From Branchiostoma floridae (Eukaryota; Chordata; Leptocardii; Amphioxiformes; Branchiostomatidae): DNA of 26,710 nucleotides. The number at the start of each line of letters is the position of its first letter. Position 1 is the stretch's first letter. Both the position numbers and the translations under genes were made by a program. The notes below the pieces were generated by a model. It saw only the letters and a list, made by a program, of their open reading frames with translations, was not told the origin of the DNA and made no database searches. The stretch is from positions 31,457,409 to 31,484,118 of the forward strand of contig NC_049982.1 in NCBI RefSeq assembly GCF_000003815.2, in the 5' to 3' direction. Positions 1-9,537 of this stretch are shown piece after piece.

Positions 1-535
1 AGAAGTGTCCAGTTTTGATTCGGAATATATCACTACTAAGCCATTCAGGGGGTTCCAAGTATTCCAGCACAGATTCATAAATGCCATTAAAAATCACCGA
101 TAAGGACAGGGACCCCATATGTCAATGTTAACTCGACAGGTTTTACACCATAATATCATAGCAGGTAGGGAAGTATGTTACAAGGAATTTACTAGTATAT
201 CATATCTAGCTGAAAGGAGAATCACCTTTCCAAATTATCATTGTAACCATTAATAGGACGTATTTGCCATGATTGATAGCGGAATACTGTACGTTGGATT
301 TTACAGAAAATTAGAGGGACACAAGTACTGGTACTGCTGAAGCTGACTTACCTTTTGCTTCTTTTCCATCTCTATCCCCTTGGTCCGGGTCTTCCTACCG
401 TCCACATGATCTTTGGAGTCTTCATGAATACTTTCACCATGGGGGTCCACGTCTTCATATTTTCTGTCTGATCCTTCGTTTATTCCTTCTTGTTGTTTCT
501 CCTGGGACAACAGAGCCTAAAACAAAATGGATTTT
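1..535 (-). repeat. Duplicated block, copy 1 (paralogous gene fragment)
   Basis: This block matches 7405-7970 in the same orientation over nearly its whole length, with point differences and indels, including about 90 bases extra in the right copy near 7560-7640. Shared landmarks include GAAGTGTCC near base 2, a run around GGACAGGGACCCCATATG near 103-121, CACCATAATATCATA near 148, TATGTTACAAGGAAT near 175, and the exon at 352-516. The left edge is cut by the window. Read on the minus strand, the part left of the exon would be intron or a further exon. An open stretch at about 3-121 contains the residues LEPPEW, but no clear splice acceptor precedes it, so coding there is unproven. A local duplication of a host gene is the simplest reading. 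Confidence 0.8.
352..516 (-). CDS. Internal exon of an unrecognised gene (paralog copy 1)
   Basis: This is a minus-strand exon of 165 bases (55 codons, phase 0 at both ends). A TTTTGTTTTAG acceptor precedes it and a perfect GTAAGT donor (plus-strand 346-351) follows it. The peptide is highly charged and low in hydrophobics, containing KYEDVDPHGESIHEDSKD, so it looks like a linker or disordered segment and not a folded enzyme domain. A second copy at 7797-7991 keeps the frame across a 3-base deletion. Shared residues include YED, GES(I), EDSKD, RKT and a KK near the end. Frame conservation and a shared donor argue for real coding origin. I do not recognise the family. The rest of this gene is not assigned here. 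Confidence 0.55.
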
Positions 536-540
536 TCTCA

Positions 541-1135
541 CTTTTTTCGACTCAGCATAAGAACAGACTCTTATGTGTATGGTATGTCTTTGTATGTCGT
601 TGTTTGCTTTCATGAAAATATGTTCTTTACAGTACTTTTGATTATAATAAATCACTATTGCCTGGCTACACTGGCTACCTAAACTGTATTTGAATAAGGA
701 GTGGTTTGGATCTAAATTAATCGTTTTATCCAGAACTATCTTTCGTACCATAGACCAACTTGTTCACTTTTTCACAACCCCAAAAAAGCAGAATTTGAAT
801 CTCTTTTAGGTAATACATCAGCGATAAGTACTTTTGTAATTATGTTATTCAGGTTTGGATAAGTCTCAACTTACGCCACGTAATCGGGCTTTGGAAGTGA
901 AACAGCGACTTTCAAGTCTTAAATACAACTGTCAATACGTAGTACACCCTTTTTAAGGTATTTCTAAGTAGGGCGTAGCCTTTGTAAACGACACATAGGA
1001 CTCAGAAAGTAGGTTTTTATCATAGAATAATCTTGATACAAAATTCGAAAAAATGAGTATTGAGTTAAAAGTACATAAAAATCAATCATTATAGTAGTAG
1101 TGACTGTTCTTGTGCAATGTGGTTTTCAGCAAATC
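541..1135. other. No recognised feature
   Basis: AT-rich sequence upstream (minus strand) of the 352-516 exon. It does not match the corresponding flank of the second copy at 8000 onward. I see no splice-bounded open frame, RNA gene or element termini. It is probably intron or intergenic DNA. Confidence 0.5.
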
Positions 1136-1760
1136 ATAGTTATATTTCAGCCATACCATAGGTATGGTGAAATATATTGTAGTCGTAATGTTTCTTTCTT
1201 TCTCCTGTCAAATCTTCAAATCGATTCAACTCCGTCGTTCCTGGACCGAATTACTTGAAATTTGGCACAAGGGTAGAGTGGGTCAATACCCAGGTGCTTT
1301 TCTCTCATTTTTTTCATATCTTCCTTTAAAATGATTTTATTCATGTTTTTTGCAATTTTTATGTACATTTTGCCCCCCTGTTCCCTGGTGTTACAGCCGA
1401 ATGACCTAAAATTTGGTACAGAGGTGCCTTGATCATATGCCCACAAAATTCCAAAAACAATTTTGGCATACGGTACAGTAAAATGCTTAATTTTGGCATT
1501 TTTTTGGCATTTTTTGCCCCAGAAATGACATCTTTTGGCTCCTATACCCCCATTTTACAACCAAATGACCTGAAATTTGGTATAGGAGTGCCGTCTACAT
1601 ATGCGCACATGAATTCATTGACACCTTTGGCATACGGTACAACAAAATGCTTAATTTTGGAATTTTTTGGCCATTGTTTGACCAAAAACGTACGCTTTTG
1701 GCTCCTGTTCCCTGGTCTTGTAACCAAATGACCTACATTTTGGTAAATAGGTGCACTAGA
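1136..1760 (+). repeat. Interspersed element with terminal hairpin and ~164-bp tandem array (orientation 1)
   Basis: The left end carries a hairpin around GCCATACC-ATA-GGTATGG (about 1149-1167) inside ATATTTC/GAAATAT arms. Next come a TTTCTTTCTTTCTCC tract and then tandem units. The landmark AATGACCT recurs at 1400, 1564 and 1727, giving periods of 164 and 163. Each unit has a TTTGGCTCCT or equivalent segment and a TTTGGCATACGGTACA segment. The reverse complement of this arrangement, including hairpin, purine/pyrimidine tract and period, is found at 5835-6592. Open frames through the array are incidental because 163/164 is not a multiple of three. No transposase is visible. Terminal hairpin plus internal tandem repeats recalls non-autonomous Helentron-type elements, but that is only an inference. 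Confidence 0.75.
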
Positions 1761-1854
1761 TATTCATTCAAATGACCCATGTATAATTTCTGGCATAAAC
1801 CACTTCAAAATGATATATTTGGGTACTTTTTTAGTAATTCTCCACTGGCCAGAG

Positions 1855-1880
1855 GGTCAACGACCTTAAGGTCGTTGACC
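1855..1880. repeat. Perfect 26-bp palindrome
   Basis: The sequence GGTCAACGACCTT is followed immediately by its exact reverse complement, with no spacer. It contains AGGTCG-T-TGACCT, which resembles two nuclear-receptor-type half sites as an inverted repeat with a 1-base spacer. That likeness may be coincidental. It lies just past the end of the 164-bp array element and could instead be a terminal structure of a neighbouring element. Confidence 0.9.
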
Positions 1881-2016
1881 TTTCCCACCTGAAGACAGCA
1901 TGTGCACATGTCTATATATACTAGTAACTTGATTAAAGAGGCAACCAATCACGTAGCCTGAGTCAACATCCCGAAGGGGATTGGCAGCCAATCAGTGAGC
2001 CCGGTGTTATCTGGAT

Positions 2017-2700
2017 GAGTCCATTCTGGCACGGAGGGGGTACATATTTTTTAGATTCATCTTTGGACTGTTGATTATATAATGTCTCTCAATGGGAGTA
2101 TTTTTGAACTGGACTATTTTGCAATTTTACATGGGGTGTACTGGAACAGTCCATTCTTGCATGGAGGGGGGCATTTTTTAAAAATTTGTTTATGGACTTT
2201 GGTGATTTGATATGTCAAAGTGTTTCAGTGTGGTTATTTTTTGACTGGTCAACTTTGCAATTTTACATAGGTTGTGCTGGAAGAGTCGATCCTTACATTG
2301 GGGGGATTTTTAAAATCCATTTTTGGGACTTTGGTGATTACGTCCAAGTCCAATTTTAGCGGATGTATTTTTGGACTGCACCACTTAACATAGGGGCATC
2401 GCAAAAAGAGTCCATTCTTGCATCATACAGGGGATGTTTTCAAATTTAGTTTTAGAAAGGTGATAATTCAATATTCCATTTTTAGTGGAAGTGTTTTTGG
2501 ACTGGTCTATTTTACCTTTTCATGCCTTTTTTGCTTAGTTCAACCTTGACCATGTTTTCAGTGAGAGTATTTCTGGACTGGTCTATTGTGCAAATTCACA
2601 TGGGGTGCACTGAAAGAGTCCATTCTTGCTCTAGGAATTTTGTAAGATTCATTTTTGGGTGTCATTAAGTGTCATTAGTGGAAGTGACTTTTAAACAAAA
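2017..2700. repeat. Diverged tandem repeat, unit roughly 130 bp
   Basis: The landmark AGTCCATTCTTGC or a variant appears near 2017, 2147, 2283, 2408, 2616 and 2701, so spacings are about 130, 136, 125, 208 and 85. Between landmarks, TTTTGGACTTTGGTGATT, ACTGGTCTATTTTGCAA and TTTTACATGGGGTG recur with many differences. The array leads directly into the inverted-arm element at 2700-3355, and its last unit forms part of the left arm. Both are therefore probably parts of one composite repeat. Confidence 0.7.
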
Positions 2701-3355
2701 GTGTTCGATTCTTGCACATGGGTGATTTTGGAATAGTCTGTTGTTGCATGGGGAGGGAGATGGCTGAAATATGCTGCATTTGCTCTCAAGCAAATGTCGG
2801 CCTTTCTAGTTTTTTTTTTTTTACGTTTTGTTTTTCGGTACCACATGTCATTTATCGGTCATGCCTTCTTTTTGCTTATGTCTTAATTTAAAAAAAAATA
2901 TCAATAAATATTGATAAAAGCTCCTCAACAATTCAATAACTATCAACTGAGCAGCTGGCACGAATCTCAAATCAGACTTTGTGCCTGTGTTTATTGTTTG
3001 AGTTCAGCTTCTTAAATATTGGTATTCATGATAACTTGTTTTACGGTGATAAGTCTTGTTTTTATAGATATCTAATAAAAAAGAATTGTGTTTCAGCTCT
3101 GTTTATTAGCTGCGAGCAATGGGACGCTTTCCGGTCAAAATGTAAAAAAACTCTTGAACAAGAGTTTGTAGACCTCATGAAATATTCTGATTATGCATAT
3201 GGTTCCACATTTACATAATCTATACTTGGGTATGTAGCCGTACCCTTAAACTAGAAAGGCCGACATTTGCTTGAGAGCAAATACAGCATATTTCAGCCAT
3301 ACCCCTTCCCACGCAACATTGGACTGTTCCAAATCACCCCTGCGCAAAAATGGAA
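2700..3355. mobile_element. Element with ~105-bp inverted arms
   Basis: The left arm (about 2700-2812) and right arm (about 3252-3355) are reverse complements over roughly 105 bases with scattered mismatches. Each arm holds a small hairpin, CATTTGCT-CTCA-AGCAAATG in the left arm, and the motif GGCTGAAATAT. That motif also occurs in the terminal hairpins at 1148 and 6582, which hints at a related family. The 440-bp interior has poly-T and AT-rich parts. No transposase is visible, so this is a foldback or MITE-like non-autonomous element, or a repeat pair inverted by rearrangement. No target duplication could be fixed by eye. Confidence 0.7.
2979..3218 (+). other. Block similar to 7058-7180, with shuffled order
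   Basis: Two short segments inside the inverted-arm element resemble segments near 7058-7180. The first is CTGCGAGCAATGGGACGCTTTCC at about 3111, against CTGTGAGCATTGGACAGCTTTCC at about 7058. The second is GTTTGAGTTCAGCTTC at about 2997, against GTCTGAGCTCAGATTC at about 7134. The order is swapped between sites. The first pair reads CEQWDAFRSKCKK and CEHWTAFPSQCEK in a plus frame, but I do not know a protein family that fits and no splice sites support an exon. I treat it as shared repeat sequence. Confidence 0.35.
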
Positions 3356-3488
3356 CATCCTCTTAACAGTACATTATCCCCCAAAGTGGACTGGTCTTGT
3401 GAATTGATTCCAGGTAAAAACAGAGCTTGCTTCTATTTTTCAGAAAATGACAATAATCACACCTTCCATTCAGAAAATTTTCATCATG

Positions 3489-3537
3489 ACTGAAAATTGT
3501 TGAATGACTTCATGTAATGTCATTAACAATTTTCAGT
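3489..3537. repeat. Short near-perfect hairpin
   Basis: The left arm ACTGAAAATTGTT-G-AATGAC pairs with the right arm GTCATTAACAATTTTCAGT through 19 base pairs with one bulged G and a 10-base loop. Pairing does not extend outward, so it is shorter than a typical pre-miRNA stem. It could be the core of a small inverted repeat. Confidence 0.8.
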
Positions 3538-3539
3538 AC

Positions 3540-4488
3540 GATAACTAGGTGTAAGTTTAAAAAAGTATAAGCTCCTTGTGATGTGGGTACATTTATTATT
3601 GCAGTGAACTTTTTTTATTCAAGTAGGGCATACGATTTAATAATTATCAAGCAGGTGCAGGTACTGTAGGAGCGTTTGTTTTCTTCAAGCTGTAAAACTG
3701 TTAAACTGTTTTACTTTGTATGCAATCAGCCATCAAGCCTGTTCTTATTTTAGTTTAACAACTTCCTGCCAGACCCGGAAGATACGATTGAACCTTGTTC
3801 GAGGATTTATTTTCGTCTGTCTGGTCAGTCTGTTCATACCCTGGCGGTGAGAGTGTTTTATTGGGCTGAAACTCTGGCAGTTTAAAGTTACTTACAATTT
3901 AAATGTTCAAAGTTTATGTCAAACAACAACAGCACTAGGAAATGTGGCCACTATAGACAGGTGGTCACTATAGAGAAAATGCTGATCTATTGACTAGGAG
4001 CCATACGTTACACATGATTTCAGTACACTGATCATTAATCATATAAACATTGCACAGGTAAGCCATTTGTTTAGATGTACAATTAAGTTCAAATAATTCT
4101 GAAGAGAAATATTGATGAGAAAATAATCATTCTTGCCACTGTCTAACTTATAATTACGTATCAAAACTAAACGCAGATTTTCTAACTAACGCACCTTTCG
4201 CTGACTTCATCAAAGGACCGCCGGCTATCAATCAAACACGGCTGTTGATTAGACTTAGAGTTTCAAACAGTCATGTGCTGTGTGCCAGTTGACAGCGAAC
4301 TTCATGCTACGTGATGTTTTACATTGCTTGGACCTTCTTTCCTACAGCGGTGCTTCTACAAAATATTTAGACTGTAACACTGAGTCCCACATGTTTTATA
4401 GAATAGAATTTGACGCAGAACAGCGTTTTTTGCTGGGTATTTTTCTTGAAACATGTCCGTGGGAATATCAGCGAGGCGGCGACGTAGG
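3540..4488. other. No recognised gene; short GTGGYCACTATAGA repeat
   Basis: No open frame with splice sites or recognised domain is seen. At about 3943-3980 the motif GTGG(C/T)CACTATAGA occurs twice, about 20 bases apart, typical of a repeat-derived fragment. The remainder is AT-rich single-copy-looking sequence. Confidence 0.5.
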
Positions 4489-5240
4489 GATATCAGACCG
4501 TCAACAAAAGTCGCACGGCGGCTAACGGCGCAGCGAAGATACTAGCGCTATAAATAAGCGCTTCAACTAAGGATGGCAACCCGTACAATATTTTTGTATA
4601 CTGTTGAGCTAAGTAAAGTTTGTTGTTTATGAGGTTTTAGTTGTCTTTGAAGCTTTGACCCGAAATATTTTAAAGTCAAACTGCTGAAGAGAAGTAAGTG
4701 ACTGCTACGATTATCGTAGATATGGCCCTAAAAACTGATAAAAGAAGCCTTCTCAATAGTCTAAAATGCAAGAGCTTCCGGGGGGGCTTCGCCCACCTGG
4801 GTCCCCCCCACAGTGGCCCTGCCCCTGGACCCCGCCAGGGACATTCGGCGGCCCCCGGACCCCTGTCCGACGCTTTGAAAAAATCCTGGCGAGAAGTCTG
4901 TACGGCCTGAGTCTTCAAGTTAACGTATTGTGTGGTCCCGCTTATGAATATTAATTAGCCTTCGCTTTCCTCTTCGCTGATTGGCTGAACCATTAATTGA
5001 ATTAACTCTTCCTGCCGGCTAGACGCAGGTGCAGATGTCGGCTCTGTGGGGTGAACGTCCGAAAAGTCATGGCATGGAGAACGAAAGAAAACCAATTTCC
5101 CCTAAAAAAAAGTGCTGTAATTAAGCCTTTTACAGTACTTTATGCCAAAAATTTTACTTGGATCATTTTACCAACTATATTATGCCTATCTATACCAAAT
5201 GTTACTCATACCAGGGTACAGGGGTGCAAAATATACCGTT
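4489..5240. repeat. Tandem duplication, unit A (~750 bp)
   Basis: This unit is followed immediately by a diverged second copy at 5241-5835. Shared landmarks in the same order are AGACCGTC-ACAA-AGTCGCACGG, GCTGAAGAGAAGT, AGTGACTGCT-CGATTATC, TAGTCTAAAATGC, GGGCTTCGC, GCTTATGAATATTAATTAGC, CTTCGCTGATTGGCTG and AATTTCCCCT. Unit A has an extra GC-rich stretch (about 4780-4905) missing from unit B. Small overlapping open frames there are explained by this GC-rich patch and show no domain. Confidence 0.85.
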
Positions 5241-5835
5241 ATAAGACCGTCCACAACAGTCGCACGGAGCTAACAGCGCAGCGAAAATACCATCGCTAGC
5301 GTTTCAACTTCGGATAACAAGTTATAAGTACTGTTGAACTCAGTAACGTTAAAGTTTGTTTTTAGTTGCCTTTGACGGTTTGACCTGAAATAGTGTTACG
5401 CTAAACTCCTGAAGAGAAGTTAAGTGACTGCTGCGATTATCATAGATATGCCCCTAAGAACTGATACAATATAAAGCCTTCTGAATAGTCTAAAATGCGA
5501 GAGCCTTAGGCGGGCTTCGCTCCCCCTGGCGGGAACACTGCTATATACGGGATCATGAGGCCCCGCTTATGAATATTAATTAGCCTTTGGCCTCCTCTTC
5601 GCTGATTGGCTGGGTCTTTGATTCAATTAACTCTCCGGCTGACGCGCACAGGTGTGGCTCTGTGCGGGGTCACGGAAGGTCACGTCAGGAGGCCAAAAGA
5701 AAACAAATTTCCCCTCAGAAAAGTGCCAAAATTAATCATTTTAAAGTTGTTTATGTCAATAATTTTACTTGAATCTTGTTACCAAGTATCTAATGCCTAT
5801 CTATTCCAAATTTCAGGTCAATTAATTGTAATACC
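5241..5835. repeat. Tandem duplication, unit B
   Basis: Second copy of the unit described for 4489-5240, shorter mainly through loss of the GC-rich stretch. It runs straight into the 164-bp array without a break. The duplicated unit is therefore probably an internal or 5' part of the same element that ends with the hairpin near 6592. Confidence 0.85.
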
Positions 5836-6592
5836 AGGGTACAGGAGCCAAAAGTGTCCTTTTTTTGGTCAAAAATTGGCCAAAAATCGCAAAAATAAGC
5901 ATTTTGCTGCACTGTACACCAAAAGTGTTATTGAATTTATATGAAGGGATTATCAAGGCACATCTGTGTCAAATTTCAGCTCATTCGGTTGCAATACCAA
6001 GGTACAGGAGCCAAAAGTGTCCTTTTTTGGTCAAAAATTGGTAAAAAAAATCGCAAAAATAAGCATTTTGTTGTACTGTAGACCAAAAGTGTTATTGAAT
6101 TTATATGGGGGCATTATCAAGGCACATCTCTGTCAAATTTCAGCTCATTTGGTTGTAATACCAGGGTACAGGGGCCAAAAATGTCCTTTTTTGGTCAAAA
6201 ATCGGTCAAAAAATCGCAAAAATAAGCATTTTGTTGTACTGTACACCAAAAGTGTTATCGAATTTATATAGGGGCATTATCAAGGCACATCCCTGTCAAA
6301 TTTCAGCTCATTTGGTTGTAATACCAGGGTACAGGGGCCAAAATATACAGTTTTGGTCTAAAATTGACCAAAAAATCTCAATAAAATCATTTTAGAGGCA
6401 GATATGAAAAAACTGAGAAAAAGCATCAAGGTATTGGCTCATTCTACCCCTGTGCCAAATTTCAGGTCATTCGGTCCAGGAACGGCGGAGATGAATCACT
6501 TTGAAGATTTGACAGGAGAAAGAAAGAAGAAAGAAGAAACATTACGAATACAATATATTTCACCATACTATGTATGGCTGAAATATAACTAA
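5780..6592 (-). repeat. ~164-bp tandem array and terminal hairpin (orientation 2)
   Basis: The landmark GTGTTAT(T/C)GAATTTATAT occurs at 5925, 6089 and 6252, giving periods of 164 and 163, the same as the inverted array at 1380-1760. Each unit contains AATTTCAGCTCATT(T/C)GGTTG, ATACCAGGGTACAGG and GTCCTTTTTTGGTCAAAA. The array ends in GTTCCTGG-type sequence (reverse at 6470), a GAAAGAAAGAAG tract, and a hairpin with CCATAC/GTATGG arms inside ATTTCA/TGAAAT near 6558-6588. Long open frames through the array are side effects of repetition. The family match to 1136-1760 is clear; the function is unknown. Confidence 0.85.
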
Positions 6593-6724
6593 CTTTCACA
6601 GGTAACAATGCCGACAGTCCAATCGTTTACCACGTAGAAGAACTGCTGCACTGTTGTATTAATTGTGAAAATCAGCGGCTTATTTGCATAACTGTTATGC
6701 GTTAATGTTCTACCTTCCATATAC

Positions 6725-6960
6725 TAATATGCTGCACGTATTTGACTCCTGTGATGAAAAACACTGTAAATATAGATTTCCCCTTATCCAAAAAGCAGAT
6801 TAAGTCAGAATTTGCTTAATTTGAACTGTATTATGTACATCTTTGTCTAAGCTACCTGCATACTAAATATCATTGAAATCCGTCGTTCCTTTTATTCTCA
6901 ATGGAACATAATGACAAAAACGCCCCGCAGATCCAGAGCAAGCTGCTAGGGGGTCCAAAC
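6725..6960 (-). repeat. Copy of the GGGCCCCCTAGC interspersed family, minus orientation
   Basis: Read on the minus strand, the order matches 13200-13450. GACCCCCTAGCAGCTTGCTCTGG comes first (plus 6930-6953), then GGAACGACGGATTTC, then GATATTTAGTATGC-like sequence, then AAATCTATATTTACAGTGTTT and finally an ATAGGA/GTCAAATAC-like end near 6735. It is a partial copy with neither terminal hairpin nor microsatellite visible. Confidence 0.65.
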
Positions 6961-7404
6961 CTATAGCATGTCTTTCTTGCATCACAAGCTATATGCCATA
7001 TAAAAACAAGACCGTAGCACGTTCAGGTCAAAAGATACAAAAAGCACAGGGGCTGGCTGTGAGCATTGGACAGCTTTCCCGTCACAATGTGAAAAACAAT
7101 CTTGCATCCAACTTACGTATTTAAGTTTTGATTGTCTGAGCTCAGATTCATAAATATGAGCTTCATGATTATTGCAACATTGATTCATGTGCTTCTTTAC
7201 GAAATATAGAGCTCTGACTTATTGATTAACCATAGATATTGCTAGAGAATTTACAAATCTGTGTTTTAAAATCAGAGTTTTTATTAACAAATGGAAATAC
7301 CTTTTGTGAAGTACATTACTAACACCAGATTTATCTAGGTTAATTTTGTCAGTGTTTTGATTGCCTGAAGTACTCCAGTCAATTATACCTTTTTTTACTA
7401 AAAA

Positions 7405-7970
7405 GAAGTGTCCGATTATGATTCGGACTGTACCACTACAAAGCCGTTCAGGGGGTGCCAATTGTATCCCATCACATAGTCAAAAATGCCATGCGCTAGT
7501 GAACATCACCCGAAAAAGGGCAGGGACCCCATATGCCAATATTAGCTCGACATGTTGTTATTAAAGTTACCAGACCAATTTCAATCAAGAGTCATACTAT
7601 AATGAATATTAAAAGTAGTTAGAACATACACCATAATATCATAAAAGACAGGGAGGTATGTTACAAGGAATCGATATCATTTATGACATATCTGTAGCTG
7701 AAAGCAGAATCACCTTAACAGGTATAATCCTTAACGCTGGATTGTATAAAAAACATTGGAGGGATACAAGTAGTGGTGCTGCTGAAGTTGACTTACCTCT
7801 AGCTTTTTGTCCACCTCTGTCCTCTTGGTCTTCCTGCTACCCACGCTGTCTTTGGAGTCTTCATTAATACTTTCACCCCTTCGGTGCATGTCTTCATATC
7901 TTTTTTGCAAACCTTCATACATTCCTTTCTTCACTTTGTTGACCTTTCTGGGAGCCTTTTTTTTGTGGCA
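7405..7970 (-). repeat. Duplicated block, copy 2
   Basis: Second copy of the 1-535 block in the same orientation, about 7.4 kb away. It carries the exon at 7797-7991. The segment corresponding to the possible extra exon at 3-121 has indels and in-frame stops here. A stretch near 7388-7440 still reads LAPPERLCSGTVRI against LEPPEWLSSDIFRI in copy 1. One copy may be decaying, or this segment may never have been coding. Confidence 0.8.
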
Positions 7971-7991
7971 ATGGCGGTGGTTCATCCATTT
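7797..7991 (-). CDS. Internal exon of an unrecognised gene (paralog copy 2)
   Basis: Minus-strand exon ending at a GTAAGT donor (plus 7791-7796). The chosen acceptor is CATCTTGCAG, giving 195 bases, 65 codons and phase 0 at both ends like copy 1. The peptide is basic and charged, with KRYEDMHRRGESINEDSKD matching copy 1 residue for residue at many positions. The first ~20 codons do not align in this frame with copy 1, whereas a shifted frame does (SQKGQQ against SQEKQQ). An indel may therefore have changed the N-terminal part, or the true acceptor may be nearer the conserved part. The gene family is unknown. Exons further upstream would lie to the right of 8000 but none is evident. Confidence 0.5.
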
Positions 7992-7999
7992 CTGCAAGA

Positions 8000-8580
8000 T
8001 GACAAATTTTACATGGATTTGTTTATTTGTTTAGACCATGTTTATTTGCTTATAGGAATGACATCCGCGGGCGCATCAATTTCCCACCGTTTCTAATACG
8101 CTGTATAAAGCAGCTACAAAATGAGCAAATACATGTCGTGGGTTGCAAAAAAATATCGGAAAACGTATTCTAATGACACAGAATGCCAATTAAAATTCTA
8201 GGGTCAAAATAAAAGATCAAAAGAACAGAAATGAAGAATCTATTATTCGGTATACCACATTCTGTGTGTTTAGTCCTATATTTAATTTCCTAACCACTTA
8301 GATGTCATAATGAAGACAACTTTTTTGCCAATTTTTGTTTGCATCAGATTTGGGGTTCACAGAGGATGCTATCGATATAATCAAATTAACGTAGCCTTAC
8401 CAAACTTTACCATCAAAATGACAATGGTTGGGGAGATTGAATCTTGCTTCTACATGTCTTCCCGTAACAAACAAAATACACATTGTCAAAGTTAAGAATA
8501 AAACACAAAATGGTATATTAACAGTAATTAGAGGCGGGTACCGGTACGGAAACTTCAGGTACAGGTACAGTTCATGTCCA
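8000..8580. other. No recognised gene
   Basis: AT-rich DNA. A segment near 8058-8090 (GACATCCGCGGGCGCATCAATTTCCC) resembles GACATCCACGCGCTCATTAATTTACG near 9264-9290, so both are probably fragments of one interspersed repeat. No splice-bounded frame is convincing. Confidence 0.4.
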
Positions 8581-8586
8581 GAGAAT

Positions 8587-8885
8587 CAGGTTTGTTTGTT
8601 TGTTTGTTTATTTTTCAAACGCCTGGGTGGCCTATTTAGTTTCGGAAAAATGATTTTCAATAGGGCCTAGTTTCACATACAAGGGAATAAAAGCATACTA
8701 CAATGAAAATACATGTAAATAGACATACACATCGGAACATATAAGTACAAATGAAACATGAAAGAAGACAGACGAACCAGAAGGTCAGGACCGGAACCTG
8801 AGCTGATTGTTTGTGAAAACATGTAAATGATCGATAGTCAAAACAATGGTCCATTACATCGCCAAGGAATATGACTCCCACTGGC
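8587..8885 (-). mobile_element. Probable 3' end of a non-LTR retrotransposon (fragment)
   Basis: On the minus strand this runs through CACCCAGGCGTTTGAAAAATAAACAAAC into a tail of four or more AAAC units (plus 8591-8609, GTTTGTTTGTTTG). A 3' end with an AATAAA-like motif just before a short tetranucleotide tail is the usual form of LINE 3' ends. No reverse transcriptase coding is present, so only 3' untranslated sequence would remain. The upstream boundary is a guess. Confidence 0.4.
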
Positions 8886-8889
8886 GTTC

Positions 8890-9537
8890 TAAAATCCTGT
8901 CTCCATGTCTATGTGTCCTTTGGGCTGAATTGACGGTAAAAAGTTTCAGGTCAATTGATTATCAAATCAGCAGTTTCAGAAGTTTTAGAAAGCTGTGTTT
9001 GAAATTTGCGGTGAAAATCTAAGTCTGGAATTTCAGCACATATCGTTGAAGCAATATTTTAAGCTTTAAATTCATTCATCTGTATCTTTATACGACCGAA
9101 ATAAACGCTCTTCGGCGCAACACACAAGCTTCGTAGGCACGTAGCGGCAGCAGCAGCTGGTTATATTACACTGAACGGCCTGTCACACCTAACCTCTTTA
9201 CAATGTCCGTTACTTACTAATAGCAAAAGATAGTAAGGCCACGGCAAGTGAATTTCATGGATGACATCCACGCGCTCATTAATTTACGCCTGATTTAAAA
9301 AAAAAGGTCTTTTTTTTCTTCCTCAGGATGGTCAGATATGGGTAAAATGGGTAAAAAGGTTTGTTGTATCCTAATAATCGTATGTAAAATTGAGAATAGA
9401 GCGGTAACCTTGACTGTAGTTGTAGAAATGAAACTTGCTGGATAGTTGTAAGACTGGCATCACTATGCAAGTCATGAGTGTAGCTGCCAACATGTTTAGT
9501 TATACCAGTCTACCACACTAGGGGCAATTTTACTACA
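8890..9537. other. No recognised gene
   Basis: No supported coding exon. It contains the second GACATCC(G/A)CGCG-type repeat fragment near 9260-9295 and an A/T homopolymer region near 9296-9320. Confidence 0.4.

Noticed and set aside
1380-1760. Array that could be mistaken for CRISPR-like repeats
   Set aside because: Units are ~164 bp, diverged and contiguous, with no short identical repeats separated by unique spacers, and the genome is clearly eukaryotic.
4676-4954. Overlapping GC-rich open frames on both strands
   Set aside because: A GC-rich patch lacks stop codons in several frames; the tandem copy at 5241-5835 lacks this patch, so it is not conserved coding.
5606-6271. Two repeated ~100-residue open frames on the plus strand
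   Set aside because: They are produced by the 164-bp tandem array; period is not a multiple of three and no start, splice site or domain supports coding.
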